DNA of 64,000 nt from Shewanella cutis (lineage in GTDB: Bacteria; Pseudomonadota; Gammaproteobacteria; Enterobacterales; Shewanellaceae). Where the stretch lies: assembly GCF_022410515.1 (NCBI RefSeq), contig NZ_JACSDI010000003.1:124001-188000 (forward strand). The letters run 5' to 3'. The position numbers were made by a program, and so were the translations under genes. Of the stretch, positions 8,925 to 17,489 are shown one piece after another. Within the stretch, counting starts at the first letter, position 1, and the number at the start of each line of letters is the position of its first letter. Under the pieces are notes generated by a model. It saw nothing but the letters and a program-made list of their open reading frames with translations, did no database searches and was not told where the DNA came from.

Positions 8925-9551
8925 ATGAAAACCGTGATGTTAGAAAACAAAGCCATTGCCCCCAGCAAAATCCTCTGTATTGGGCGCAATTATGTGGACC
9001 ATATTCATGAACTCGGCAATGAAATCCCCGATGATATGGTGGTGTTTTTTAAGCCAAACTCGGCCATCAGTGCTCAATTATATTCCCAGCATCTCGGTGA
9101 GACACTGCACTATGAAACCGAGCTGTGTTTTATCTACCAGCAGGGGCGCTTTAGCCATGCTGGCGTGGGGCTTGATCTGACTAAGCGTGAACTGCAAAGT
9201 AAACTTAAGGCAAAGGGATTACCCTGGGAAAAAGCCAAAGCCTTTGATGGTGCAGCGCTTTTTAGCCCTTTTGTTGCCATTGATGACGCAAATGCTCAAT
9301 TTCAATTTAGCTTATGCATTGATGGGGTGTTAACCCAAGAAGGCCATGTAGATTTAATGATCTATAATCCGCGGACGATTTTGTCTGAGTTACAACGCTT
9401 TATTACTTTAGAAGACGGCGACATTGTGATGACAGGCACGCCTCAAGGGGTGGGTAGCATAGCGCCTAATAGCATGTTTAAGGTGGCGTTACATATAAAA
9501 GATACGGTCAAGCAAACGCCTTTGGTTGAGCATCAGTGGCTGAGCCTGTAA
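8925..9551 (+). CDS. Fumarylacetoacetate hydrolase (FAH) family protein
   Basis: A 208-residue single-domain FAH-fold enzyme. It shows the N-terminal KILCIGRNYVDHIHELGN motif, the metal-binding ETELCF motif (first Glu pair near residue 64) and the closing MTGTPQGVG loop. Family members hydrolyse acylpyruvates, decarboxylate oxaloacetate or hydrate 2-keto-dienoates using Mg2+; the precise substrate here is open. The ATG at 8925 is set by AAAGGAG five bases upstream, not the ATG at 8907. A Crp-like regulator follows 24 bp later, probably in the same transcript. Confidence 0.87.
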   Translation: MKTVMLENKAIAPSKILCIGRNYVDHIHELGNEIPDDMVVFFKPNSAISAQLYSQHLGETLHYETELCFIYQQGRFSHAGVGLDLTKRELQSKLKAKGLPWEKAKAFDGAALFSPFVAIDDANAQFQFSLCIDGVLTQEGHVDLMIYNPRTILSELQRFITLEDGDIVMTGTPQGVGSIAPNSMFKVALHIKDTVKQTPLVEHQWLSL

Positions 9552-9575
9552 TCACAGAGGATGAATGGTTAAAAG

Positions 9576-10184
9576 ATGATGGCGCTATCTGCTTTCACAC
9601 CTCAGTCTGCTACTGAGCTGGCGATTAAGCCCCTGTGGCAATATCTCTTATCACTCGGTGCTAAGCCGGCGGCTTTAACGCCATTGCAGACACAGGCGCG
9701 GATACTGGAGCCTCAGCCTAACGAAGTGCTCTTGTCCCAAGGTGAGCAACAAACATCGGCCTATTATGTGGTAGATGGCATAGTGCGGGCCTGCCACTAT
9801 GCCCAAGAGGGGACTGAGCGTTGCAAAGAGTTTTATTTCGAGGGTGAGCTGTGTTTTTTGTATATCAGTTGGCTAAAGCAGGAGGTTGCTCCTTATCAAC
9901 TCGAAGCCGTAACGCGCTGTAAACTGGTGCAAATGCCCCTCTCAATACTGGATGATACCGCGATGCAGGGCGTTCAACTGGCGCTGCTTAAACAGCAATT
10001 ACTCTATAAAGAACAAAAAGAAGCTTTTTTGCTACTCAATACGCCAGAGCAACGTTACTTATATCTACTCGAACATTTTCCCCTGTGGGTGACTCGTTTA
10101 ACCCACGCCCAACTGGCTAATTATATTGGTATTACCTCCATTAGCTTGTCGCGGATCCGTAAACGATTACAAGATTCACGGTAA
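9576..10184 (+). CDS. Crp/Fnr family transcriptional regulator
   Basis: A 202-residue regulator with an N-terminal cyclic-nucleotide-binding-type beta barrel (about residues 30-130, including EVLLSQGEQQTSAYYVVDGIV) and a C-terminal winged helix-turn-helix (about 150-202, LTHAQLANYIGITSISLSRI). It lacks the Cys cluster of Fnr and the full phosphate-binding cassette of Crp, so the effector is uncertain. It sits 24 bp after the FAH-family gene and is probably translated from the same message. Confidence 0.85.
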   Translation: MMALSAFTPQSATELAIKPLWQYLLSLGAKPAALTPLQTQARILEPQPNEVLLSQGEQQTSAYYVVDGIVRACHYAQEGTERCKEFYFEGELCFLYISWLKQEVAPYQLEAVTRCKLVQMPLSILDDTAMQGVQLALLKQQLLYKEQKEAFLLLNTPEQRYLYLLEHFPLWVTRLTHAQLANYIGITSISLSRIRKRLQDSR

Positions 10185-10310
10185 AATCTTCTGCCAGTTA
10201 ACTTAAGTTAATGCGTTTAAAGACTATTCCTTTCATGCTCCTTAGCGATTGCTAATCCAAGCAAATTGGGCTTATTCCTGAGCCTATACCTAACCTTTAA
10301 GGAGCTTCTG

Positions 10311-10817
10311 TTGAGTGCTTTTACCCTGTCGCAACTATTGGTGGCCATTGCCATTGTATTTGATTTGATATCGTTTCAATTTAAGGCGCGCGAACGTATT
10401 GTCGCCTGCTTGTTTATTTCGGGGATCTTGATTTCAATCCACTTTTGCTTATTAGCGCAATGGACCGCAGCGGGATTGATGGGGATTGCCACGGTGCGTT
10501 ATCTCACCAGCATTTTTACAACGTCTAAAAAGGCCATGTGGGGTTTTAGTGGCGCAGCGGTCGTGATGAGCGCGCTGACATTTAGCGGCATAACGAGTTT
10601 AATCAGTTGCCTTGGCACCTTATTTCAAACCCGGGCGGCTTTTTGTCAGCGTGATAAAGACTTGCGGCTACTGATGATTGTCGGCACCAGTTTTTGGTTA
10701 ATCCACAATATCTTAGTGGGGTCGCCCGTTGCGGTATTAATGGAAATGTTGTTTATCGGCAGCAATTTAGTGGGCTATTATCGGCATTATTTGCGCGAAA
10801 AATTAACTCCATCGTAA
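10311..10817 (+). CDS. YgjV-like inner-membrane protein
   Basis: A polytopic membrane protein of about 168 residues resembling E. coli YgjV, with about five hydrophobic segments and the conserved ends SFQFKARERIVACLFISG and VGYYRHYLREK. The start is best placed at the TTG at 10311, because TAAGGAG ends six bases upstream; the longer frame from 10266 has no ribosome site. YgjV-type proteins have no established function. It is monocistronic on its strand and convergent with the small zinc-ribbon gene. Confidence 0.75.
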   Translation: MSAFTLSQLLVAIAIVFDLISFQFKARERIVACLFISGILISIHFCLLAQWTAAGLMGIATVRYLTSIFTTSKKAMWGFSGAAVVMSALTFSGITSLISCLGTLFQTRAAFCQRDKDLRLLMIVGTSFWLIHNILVGSPVAVLMEMLFIGSNLVGYYRHYLREKLTPS

Positions 10818-10832
10818 GGCGAAAGCCGCCGA

Positions 10833-11081
10833 TTAAATGCCTGCCACGGCTTGCATATCTAATTCGATATCAGTACAACCCTTAGGGCAGAAAATCCCCG
10901 CGGCTTGCTCGGCTTTGGCCGTTTCTGGCAATATCACTTTAAGGGTTTGATTGCAGCTTGGACATTGCACTGGCTTACCCTTAAAGACACGTTTAATTAA
11001 GTTTTTTTGTTCATTAAACGAGTGCGCAGTGGTTTGGTTTAACACCGCAAAGGGGCTGGTAGATGCATTGGTCATAGGCAA
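10833..11081 (-). CDS. Small zinc-ribbon hypothetical protein
   Basis: An 80-82 residue protein with a CPSCNQ motif near residue 40 and a CPKGC motif near residue 65, together a plausible four-cysteine zinc ribbon. No family name is recognised. The TTG at 11081 has AAGGA five bases upstream, while the ATG two codons later (11075) is eleven bases from it, so a TTG start is possible. It is convergent with the YgjV-like gene and leaves only 15 bp between the two stops. Confidence 0.6.
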   Translation of the reverse strand: MPMTNASTSPFAVLNQTTAHSFNEQKNLIKRVFKGKPVQCPSCNQTLKVILPETAKAEQAAGIFCPKGCTDIELDMQAVAGI

Positions 11082-11395
11082 TAAAATCCTTAATACTCGG
11101 AGATTTTTCGAAACAACAGGTGCTTAAGCTCAGGAATTATAGCCCGATTGGGAACATGAATGAAAAGCCTAAATCGTTTCCCATCATCTGCAGTCGGCAA
11201 TGTACCCTAAAATTCGCCTATCAAGCTGGCTTGAATTTATTAGAGAAGCGGGTGGTAACTTGCTGAACTTGGACTGACTAAAAGCAAAAATAAGCTGTTT
11301 TAGCCTTGTAGAACGGGCTATTTTTTGATGCTATCAGCAAGGCTGGTCTTGCCATCCGCGCAAATGATGCAGCGCGTAGGGAAATGGGGGAGAAA
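11082..11395. other. Gene-free stretch with an orphan terminator
   Basis: This 314-bp gap between divergent genes has no convincing coding frame. Its one clear feature is a terminator-like hairpin at 11301-11326 on the plus strand with no plus-strand gene ending before it. A short RNA between about 11100 and 11326 is possible but unsupported by a clear promoter. Confidence 0.4.
11301..11326 (+). terminator. Orphan intrinsic terminator
   Basis: TAGCC (11301-11305) can pair with GGCTA (11316-11320), followed by TTTTTT (11321-11326). The stem is short. No plus-strand gene lies directly upstream, so it could end a small RNA. Confidence 0.45.
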
Positions 11396-12205
11396 ATGAG
11401 TATGTTTGTTAAATTAACCATCGCGGCGACAGTCTTAGTACTGGCTATTCTGGCCGTAGGTGTTTATCGCTTTAATATGACCAACGATGATATTTATATG
11501 GTCATGGAAGATGGTCAAGTGCTGCAATATGATGAGGCTATGGCTAAAGCCGATGCCAAGGCACAAGCTAAAGAAGCACAATTTGCGAGCCGCGAAGATG
11601 CGATTGAATCTGTGGTACCCAGTGAAGTTAAGCCTGTTGTTAATGCCTCTGAAGTGATGCTTAAGCTGTTTAGCTTAAATACCGCCAATCCATTTGAAGT
11701 GAGCTTACCAGACAGCCACAAAGCGGTGGTGTTAACTCACTTTATTAACGTTAAACAAACGGAGTTTGCTATTGGGGATTATCAAGATGGCGAGGCTAAA
11801 GGCCGAGTGTTATTGGATTATTTACGTATTACGCCGCTTAATTTCGACCCTGCTTTAGAGCCAGATACCCAAAGTGATGCACCATTACAGGATGATCCAC
11901 AGCAGCAAACCATGCCCTTTGTGGCGCCTTTTATTGTGACTAACCAAGGTTCAGGTGTGTTTTGGTATCTCGGCTTGTTTAGCCTAGATTATGGACACAA
12001 TCGTTTGCAGCAACTAGGCAGTGTATTTATTGGCGATCGTATTGAGGTCGATAATATTGAGCCCGTTTATCCCTTTGAAGCCCCATTTAAAGTCGCCGTT
12101 ACCTACCGCGAAAGAGCCGCTGATCAACCCATGACAACACCGCCAAGTGTTATTAAAACCCTTGAAATAGGTGTCAGTGCAGCTGAAATTAAAGCGCTAA
12201 ATTAG
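11396..12205 (+). CDS. Membrane-anchored hypothetical protein
   Basis: About 269 residues from the ATG at 11396, which follows GGGGGAG; ATGs at 11384 and 11402 are alternatives. A single N-terminal membrane segment (LTIAATVLVLAILAVGVY) is followed by an Ala-rich, probably helical linker (AKADAKAQAKEAQFASRED). A soluble C-terminal domain, likely periplasmic, contains repeated beta-type segments. I recognise no family. It forms a single-gene unit closed by a strong hairpin terminator. Confidence 0.7.
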   Translation: MSMFVKLTIAATVLVLAILAVGVYRFNMTNDDIYMVMEDGQVLQYDEAMAKADAKAQAKEAQFASREDAIESVVPSEVKPVVNASEVMLKLFSLNTANPFEVSLPDSHKAVVLTHFINVKQTEFAIGDYQDGEAKGRVLLDYLRITPLNFDPALEPDTQSDAPLQDDPQQQTMPFVAPFIVTNQGSGVFWYLGLFSLDYGHNRLQQLGSVFIGDRIEVDNIEPVYPFEAPFKVAVTYRERAADQPMTTPPSVIKTLEIGVSAAEIKALN

Positions 12206-12236
12206 GTTAATATTTGGCCTTGTGCTAAGTTATTTT

Positions 12237-12263
12237 TACCTCAGCTTCGGCTGAGGTATTTAT
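12237..12263 (+). terminator. Rho-independent terminator
   Basis: TACCTCAGC (12237-12245) and GCTGAGGTA (12250-12258) form a 9-bp stem capped by the stable TTCG tetraloop and followed by a T-rich tail. Confidence 0.8.
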
Positions 12264-12330
12264 TTCATCTAGCAGTCTGGAACGCTAAGATATTGAAGCA
12301 ACGTATAATATCAAAACAAGGAGTGAGTTT

Positions 12331-12753
12331 ATGGAGATGACCAAAGTCACGGGCAAGTTTGATGTTAAGCTCACCCCCGAGAATGCCTATGCCACAGGTG
12401 TGGGCGGCGTGAACTTGGGCAGAATGACTTTAGATAAAACTTTTTATGGTGAGCTAGAGGCCCGCAGCCAAGGGGAAATGCTTAGCGCTATGACTGCCGT
12501 AAAAGGCTCAGCGGGTTATGTGGCGATTGAACAAGTGGTGGGTAAACTCTGCGGCAGACAGGGCAGTTTTGTACTGCAACATTTTGGCATTATGACCGAT
12601 GGACAAAACCGCTTACACCTTGAGGTAGTCCCCCATTCTGGTGCGGGTGAACTCACAGGACTCTACGGCACAATGGCGATCAGCATTGAAAACGGTCAAC
12701 ATTTTTATGAATTTAGCTTTTGTTTTGAGCCAGCATCGGAAGTTGAAGCTTAG
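12331..12753 (+). CDS. DUF3224 family protein
   Basis: A 140-residue beta-rich protein of the DUF3224 family, recognised by GRMTLDKTFYGELEARSQGEML near the start, the central GSAGYVAIEQVVGKLCGRQG, and the closing GELTGLYGTMAISIENGQH. The fold is expected to be a small barrel; no activity is established. A GGAGTG ribosome site lies just before the ATG at 12331. There is no signal peptide, so it should be cytoplasmic. Confidence 0.82.
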   Translation: MEMTKVTGKFDVKLTPENAYATGVGGVNLGRMTLDKTFYGELEARSQGEMLSAMTAVKGSAGYVAIEQVVGKLCGRQGSFVLQHFGIMTDGQNRLHLEVVPHSGAGELTGLYGTMAISIENGQHFYEFSFCFEPASEVEA

Positions 12754-12826
12754 ATCGTATTGAGGTTTTAGCGGCATTGTCGATGATTGAGGTGCAAGGT
12801 CAACATCTATTTGAGGAATGGGTTAA

Positions 12827-13489
12827 GTGGCTCAGAATCGACCTTCAAAAAATGCACATTATATCAAGGTACTAAGTACCCAATACCGACCTATTTTATG
12901 GTTTTTTGCCGTTGTATTGTTAGTGCTCGCGTTACTCAGTGCTCGTGCGGCATGGTTACAACCCGATCCGGTTTTGCGACTTGTGCTAGGCTGGGCGGCA
13001 CTTTTCTTGTTTCTACCCGCGTTACCGATAGCTCTGATTCGGCAACAGTGTTGGTTAGATGTCGAACGACAACAATTTTGGCTCGGTAAAGGCGTTATTA
13101 ATGGCAAATCGCTTGGCTTATGGCGCTGGCGGTCCTATGCCTTTTCGGATATTCACGCCGTGCAACTCTACCTGCTGCAAACAACCCATTGGCACCAGTT
13201 CGAGCGTAATCGCCAAGCAGAAGATATCGTTGAGCATTATCTCGCCTATCTACAATTGCAGCAGCCTAAGGGCGCGCAACTAAAATTGGCTAACAGCACT
13301 GATAGAAAGGAATTACAACAAGCGTTGCAGCAATGTGTCCAGGATATAGGCTGTAAATTTCAGGACTTTAGCAACACCACTCAAAAATCCCTTCCCAAAA
13401 GCAGGGAATTTAATTTTATGCGGGTGTTAATTGTGCTAACGATATTTATCCTGATTAATATCGTGATACTGTCATCGATGGATCTTTAA
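12827..13489 (+). CDS. Hypothetical membrane protein (three predicted spans)
   Basis: A 220-residue protein starting at the GTG at 12827, ten bases after a GAGG. Two N-terminal membrane spans (ILWFFAVVLLVLALLSA and LVLGWAALFLFLPALPIALI) are followed by a cytoplasmic domain with a CWLDVERQQFWLGKG strand pair, reminiscent of PH-like domains of membrane proteins. A C-terminal span (LIVLTIFILINIVIL) closes it. No family is recognised. It is 73 bp downstream of the DUF3224 gene in the same direction. GC content drops sharply just after it. Confidence 0.6.
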   Translation: MAQNRPSKNAHYIKVLSTQYRPILWFFAVVLLVLALLSARAAWLQPDPVLRLVLGWAALFLFLPALPIALIRQQCWLDVERQQFWLGKGVINGKSLGLWRWRSYAFSDIHAVQLYLLQTTHWHQFERNRQAEDIVEHYLAYLQLQQPKGAQLKLANSTDRKELQQALQQCVQDIGCKFQDFSNTTQKSLPKSREFNFMRVLIVLTIFILINIVILSSMDL

Positions 13490-14147
13490 AACCACCGCTT
13501 ATTTTTGTGTCTAAGTTATGGGAATTGGGTTCTCAGTTATGGGAAATTGCCAGTCAAATGGCATTGCATTTTTGCTAACGGATTACCTTGAATGAGCGGA
13601 TGGTCAGGCCGAATTTTTCGTAATGTTCAACGGGCCGTAATCAGTGACAATACAGTTAAGTTACTGGCAAAATTAAACATTTACCATAACATTGGGCTCA
13701 GACTGACCACAGAGTTTGGCAAACTATTTTATGGTTCAATGGACTCGCTGCAACAACTGACCGATTACTGCTAATATCTTGAAAAGCGACGACGGCACTT
13801 TGCGGCAAGCTGCCTGCATTTTTACAGCAACTAAAAACTACCTCATCACTTTAAAAGCAATCCTTGCTGAGCATCTCCTAAACACGATGGGATGACTTAC
13901 CTCGTCTGAAGTACACTATTTTTGAAGGAATTAGCTCAATCTACTGCCTCAGATGTAGTCCCCGCGACTTTTGATGACTCTCATTCAAGTCATTTAAAGC
14001 AAGAGCAACTTGTAAGTAAATTAAATATTTTAAATTTATGTTTTTAAAGGTTAATTTGTTTTCATCTTCACGGTGGTCGTGATTTTTATACTAATGATGT
14101 ATTTTATGTGCCAAGACTGCATGGCAATATTATAAATTTAATAGAGT
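13490..14147. other. Gene-poor left flank of an AT-rich island
   Basis: No convincing gene is seen in these 658 bp. A 60-codon frame at 13592-13774 has no recognisable similarity or ribosome site and could be a gene remnant. A second short frame between about 13925 and 14047 is equally unsupported. From about 13990 onward the sequence becomes strongly AT-rich, continuing into the next gene, as expected at the edge of acquired DNA. Confidence 0.4.
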
Positions 14148-15329
14148 TTGGAAGAAATTATAAATGAGGCTGTTAAAATTTTTTCAAGTTATTTTTTTAA
14201 CTTTCCGCTTATCAGTTTTTTTTCGTATGGTTCCATAACCTCAAAGACTGCAGCATACGTATGTCATAATTGTAGCAATGCAGATTTTATTAGCTTAGTG
14301 AAAAAAGAGATTCTTTCTAATAACTGTAAGTTTTCAACTTCAAAAGGAAAAGTTTCTCGAGAAGATAGTGTTTGTTATAAACAAAATGAAAAAGTGATTG
14401 TAGTAAATCCCACTGCAAAAATTGCAAGTAAGTTTATTGTCCAATCCGCGGAAAAATTTGGTGGCAGTGAGATAAAGTCAATACCATTAACACAAAGTGA
14501 GAAGAATGATTTAGACATGTTTTATCAAATTGATAATTCATTCCGCCAACTTAGTTTGAAATCAATAGTGGCTTATGCTGGAGAATATGATAACAGCTAT
14601 TTAAATAAGAAAACTCCATCTACAAAGTTTGTTCAAGGAATTGATTATAATAAAAATGCCCAGTGTAGTATGTCATCTTTCCCAACTGATTTTTTTACAT
14701 CAAAAGATTATAAACAACGAGTGTTGAATGAGCTTGGTGCTTTAATGAAGGCAAGTTTAGGTGGTCTAACTTGGACGCAGTTTGTTGGTGGCTTTAAGGA
14801 TACAGATCTGACTGGGCTAACTCTAGAGCTTACTGATGTTGAGATTATTTTTAATCACAGTAATGCTAGCAAAATATTTGTGCATGTGATTTATGACAAA
14901 AATGATTACCGTGTTGCTCCAGATAATAGACTAACTTTTAGTGTTTCATATGTAGGTGAATATTATAGGGAAGGGAATAAAAATATAAGTTTTAATTTTG
15001 AATTAGAATCAGAGCTTTCTTATGCTGGTGGTGTTTCAATCAGCGACCTTTTTACGCCATCAGGTAGTGATAATTCAGTACGATTTAATGGGGATAAGGT
15101 TGATCCATGCCTAGTACAATTTTTTGAACTAAACAAAACTCAAGCCACTACACGAACTCCTCTGTCTAATGATGAAATATATGGCCATTGGGCAGGTGTT
15201 CTAGATGAGGGCGGTGGGCAAATTTGTCGCTTGCGGACGCCCATACGTGGCTATTCAGGATATGGATGCTTCACAGATAAAAACGAGGTGCAAGATCTGA
15301 TTTATGAGTATATGGGGTTATGTAATTAA
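14148..15329 (+). CDS. Unrecognised, probably exported protein; signal peptide appears split by a frameshift
   Basis: The main frame codes for 393 residues from a TTG at 14148 that lacks a good ribosome site. A better start, the ATG at 14164 with GGAAG nine bases upstream, is in another frame and reads MRLLKFFQVIF before stopping at the TAA at 14236. A -1 shift in the T run at 14192-14198 would join it to FNFPLISFFSYGSITSKTA of the main frame and make a normal signal peptide ending near KTA-A. The mature part has paired cysteines (YVCHNC near its start, SNNCK, DSVCYK, and late CRL and YGCF) that could form disulfides. No family is recognised. Base composition is far more AT-rich than the neighbours, which suggests transfer. 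Confidence 0.55.
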   Translation: MEEIINEAVKIFSSYFFNFPLISFFSYGSITSKTAAYVCHNCSNADFISLVKKEILSNNCKFSTSKGKVSREDSVCYKQNEKVIVVNPTAKIASKFIVQSAEKFGGSEIKSIPLTQSEKNDLDMFYQIDNSFRQLSLKSIVAYAGEYDNSYLNKKTPSTKFVQGIDYNKNAQCSMSSFPTDFFTSKDYKQRVLNELGALMKASLGGLTWTQFVGGFKDTDLTGLTLELTDVEIIFNHSNASKIFVHVIYDKNDYRVAPDNRLTFSVSYVGEYYREGNKNISFNFELESELSYAGGVSISDLFTPSGSDNSVRFNGDKVDPCLVQFFELNKTQATTRTPLSNDEIYGHWAGVLDEGGGQICRLRTPIRGYSGYGCFTDKNEVQDLIYEYMGLCN

Positions 15330-15460
15330 GTTTTTTAGGATTCTAATTCATAAAAAGCTTAGGCACTTAACAAAAGCTAGCTTGATGTTATTCATAATGA
15401 TGTTACAGATTAATTTCCATATCGATTTAGCTCCATTTTATGCCATAACTTGCAGGTGAG

Positions 15461-15548
15461 CATTGTCACGGCAGTGGCCATCGGAAAAAGGGATTTTTCC
15501 GTTGAGCCCCCAAGGATGGGTTTACGGCGTGCCACTGAAGTGACAATG
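15461..15548. repeat. 88-bp imperfect palindrome with a nested hairpin
   Basis: The arms 15461-15478 and 15531-15548 are inverted copies matching at 16 of 18 positions (CATTGTCACGGCAGTGGC against GCCACTGAAGTGACAATG). Between them lies a second hairpin, CGGAAAAA (15482-15489) with TTTTTCCG (15494-15501). The structure resembles dispersed palindromic intergenic repeats (REP/MITE type). It lies between the AT-rich gene and the pfa operon terminator. Confidence 0.55.
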
Positions 15549-15651
15549 CAGAGCGGAAACGGAACTCCAATCGGCTTTTGGTATTATTTATTCGATTGAT
15601 AGCAATCATGCCGAGCGGAAGTTGACCCGTAAATGAATCAAAAATTGAAGT

Positions 15652-15684
15652 CAAAAAAGCGAGTTAAGTTTTCACTTAACTCGC
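15652..15684 (-). terminator. Rho-independent terminator of the pfa operon
   Basis: An 11-bp perfect stem (GCGAGTTAAGT at 15659-15669 with ACTTAACTCGC at 15674-15684) is followed on the minus strand by TTTTTTGA. It lies 24 bp past the pfaD stop codon. Confidence 0.9.
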
Positions 15685-15707
15685 TCAATACGATTTAGCA
15701 AAGCGAA

Positions 15708-17360
15708 TTAGCAGCGTTGCAGTGGTTTCCAACGTTGCAGGCTGACCGGAATACTTACCCCTTGGGATAACAACAGGTTAATCCGTGCTTGGTAGGCGGC
15801 GCCCTGCATTAAATGTTTGGCCAAATCCACCGCATTGCGCTCGCGGTAATCATCTAAATAACTGCCTTTAGCCCAGGCATTAAAGGCGCCGAGGGCGGGG
15901 CCTGCCCAAATCTGATAATCCATTTCGCGGCCGACTTCGCCCGTGTTTGACCAGCGGCTCGAAAGACCCAAATACCAGCGGAAAATCAATGCCATTTTAC
16001 GTTTTGGGTTATCCAGTGCACGCTCAATTTGTTTAGGATCGCGCTCATTAAAGTGCGCCACAGTACCCGCCCAAATCTCATCTAATGAGGCGCGAAATAC
16101 TTGCTCTTCCAGCTTTTGCCTTTCCTCTGTTGGAATCGCCTCAATCGAGTCGTAGCGGGTGTAAATCTCGTAGAGTTTGTTAGCACGCATAGGGAATAGG
16201 GTGCCTCGCTTAACCACTTGTAACTTAACGCCCATTTCAAACATATCGGCGGCGGGCGCCATAGTCACATCCGCCATTTCAGTGGTGGCGAGTAACTTAC
16301 GGGTATGTTCGCTGGCACCTGCTTCAACACAGGCTTGGTTGATAGAGCCGGTGACAATATAGGCCGCGCCCATATTGAAGGTCGCCAGCGCCGCATCGGG
16401 CGTGCCAATCCCCCCTCCTGCGCCCACACGGATCGGCGTTTTGTACTGGTACTTGGCTTGAATGGTATCTTTGAGCGCCAAAATGGTCGGTAATAGCGTG
16501 ACCAGAGGGCGGTTGTCAGTATGCCCGCCTGAGTCTGCTTCGGCGGTAATGTCATCGGCCATAGGCACAGATTGCGCCATCAGCATTTGATCTTCGCTGA
16601 TAAGCCCTTCGTTCACTAATTGCTGCAGCATCTTAACGGGGGCGGGCTCCATAAACTTGGTGGCCACCTCGGTACGGCTGATTTTAGCAATCACTTTATT
16701 GCCAATCACAATCTCGCCGTTGGCGTCGCGACTCAGGCCCGCTGCGCGGTAATAGACGATTTGCGGGGTTAAGCCCAAGAAGGCCGAGGCTTCAACCGTA
16801 CGCACTTGATGTTTAAGGAAGAGTTCGACACTGCCACGCTCCAGCGCTGGCTCACTTGGGCTATGGATCAAGTTAAAGGCGTAGGGGCCATTGGGCAATG
16901 CCGCTTGAATGCGTTTAATCGCGGCTTCAACGCGCGACGGAATTAACCCCGCCGCGCCAAAGGAGCACAGAATGCCCGCCTGACCTAAGGCGATAACTAA
17001 CTCTTCCGAGGCGATACCGTTAGCCATAGCGCCTGCGTAGTAGGCGTATTTCACCCCATGCACGCGGCGAAAATTGCTGTCGCCTAAGCTTTGGGTGCCA
17101 AGGGCGGGGGCGAAGGCGCTTACAGGATGCAAACCATTGCTTTTGTGTAAGCCATTGCTGGGGTGAGCTTCAGCAAGACCCACCACCTCGGCACTTTGGG
17201 CTATGCCTAGGTCTTTTTCGGCATGATTGACTAAGTAACAGGCTTGATTGAGATCTTTAAGTTTTTTGCCAAGGGAATCGATATCGAAACTGATGGCGGC
17301 TTCATCAACCTGCCATGGCCAAGGACTGAGCTTATTATTATCGAGTGTGGTATTCGTCAT
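15708..17360 (-). CDS. pfaD: PfaD, PUFA synthase enoyl reductase
   Basis: A 550-residue FMN-dependent enoyl reductase, the stand-alone ER of the polyunsaturated fatty acid synthase, which would saturate selected double bases of the growing chain's enoyl bonds. The TIM-barrel core is of the 2-nitropropane-dioxygenase/FabK type: YAYYAGAMANGIASEELVIA near residue 107, RVGAGGGIGTPDAALATFNM near 312, and AAYIVTGSINQACVEAGAS forming the phosphate-binding part. It is the last gene of the pfaR-A-B-C-D run, separated from pfaC by about 130 bp, and is followed by a strong terminator. Size and position match PfaD of marine Shewanella EPA clusters. Confidence 0.96.
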   Translation of the reverse strand: MTNTTLDNNKLSPWPWQVDEAAISFDIDSLGKKLKDLNQACYLVNHAEKDLGIAQSAEVVGLAEAHPSNGLHKSNGLHPVSAFAPALGTQSLGDSNFRRVHGVKYAYYAGAMANGIASEELVIALGQAGILCSFGAAGLIPSRVEAAIKRIQAALPNGPYAFNLIHSPSEPALERGSVELFLKHQVRTVEASAFLGLTPQIVYYRAAGLSRDANGEIVIGNKVIAKISRTEVATKFMEPAPVKMLQQLVNEGLISEDQMLMAQSVPMADDITAEADSGGHTDNRPLVTLLPTILALKDTIQAKYQYKTPIRVGAGGGIGTPDAALATFNMGAAYIVTGSINQACVEAGASEHTRKLLATTEMADVTMAPAADMFEMGVKLQVVKRGTLFPMRANKLYEIYTRYDSIEAIPTEERQKLEEQVFRASLDEIWAGTVAHFNERDPKQIERALDNPKRKMALIFRWYLGLSSRWSNTGEVGREMDYQIWAGPALGAFNAWAKGSYLDDYRERNAVDLAKHLMQGAAYQARINLLLSQGVSIPVSLQRWKPLQRC

Positions 17361-17489
17361 TTGGACTGTTCACTTTTGGGTGTTTGGGCCTGAATTTGTT
17401 TGCCGCAGAGGGGTTATTCCCTTGTACTGCGGCTGTTGTGTACTGTTCTTAAGCTAACTGTGGCTAATGCTGCAAGTTAGGCGCTAGCG

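Noticed and set aside
13592..13774. 60-codon plus-strand frame
   Set aside because: No similarity, ribosome site or conserved context that I can see; may be a remnant, so it is only mentioned in the intergenic entry.
15466..15654. 62-codon minus-strand frame
   Set aside because: It coincides with the 88-bp palindrome and pfa terminator region and has no ribosome site.
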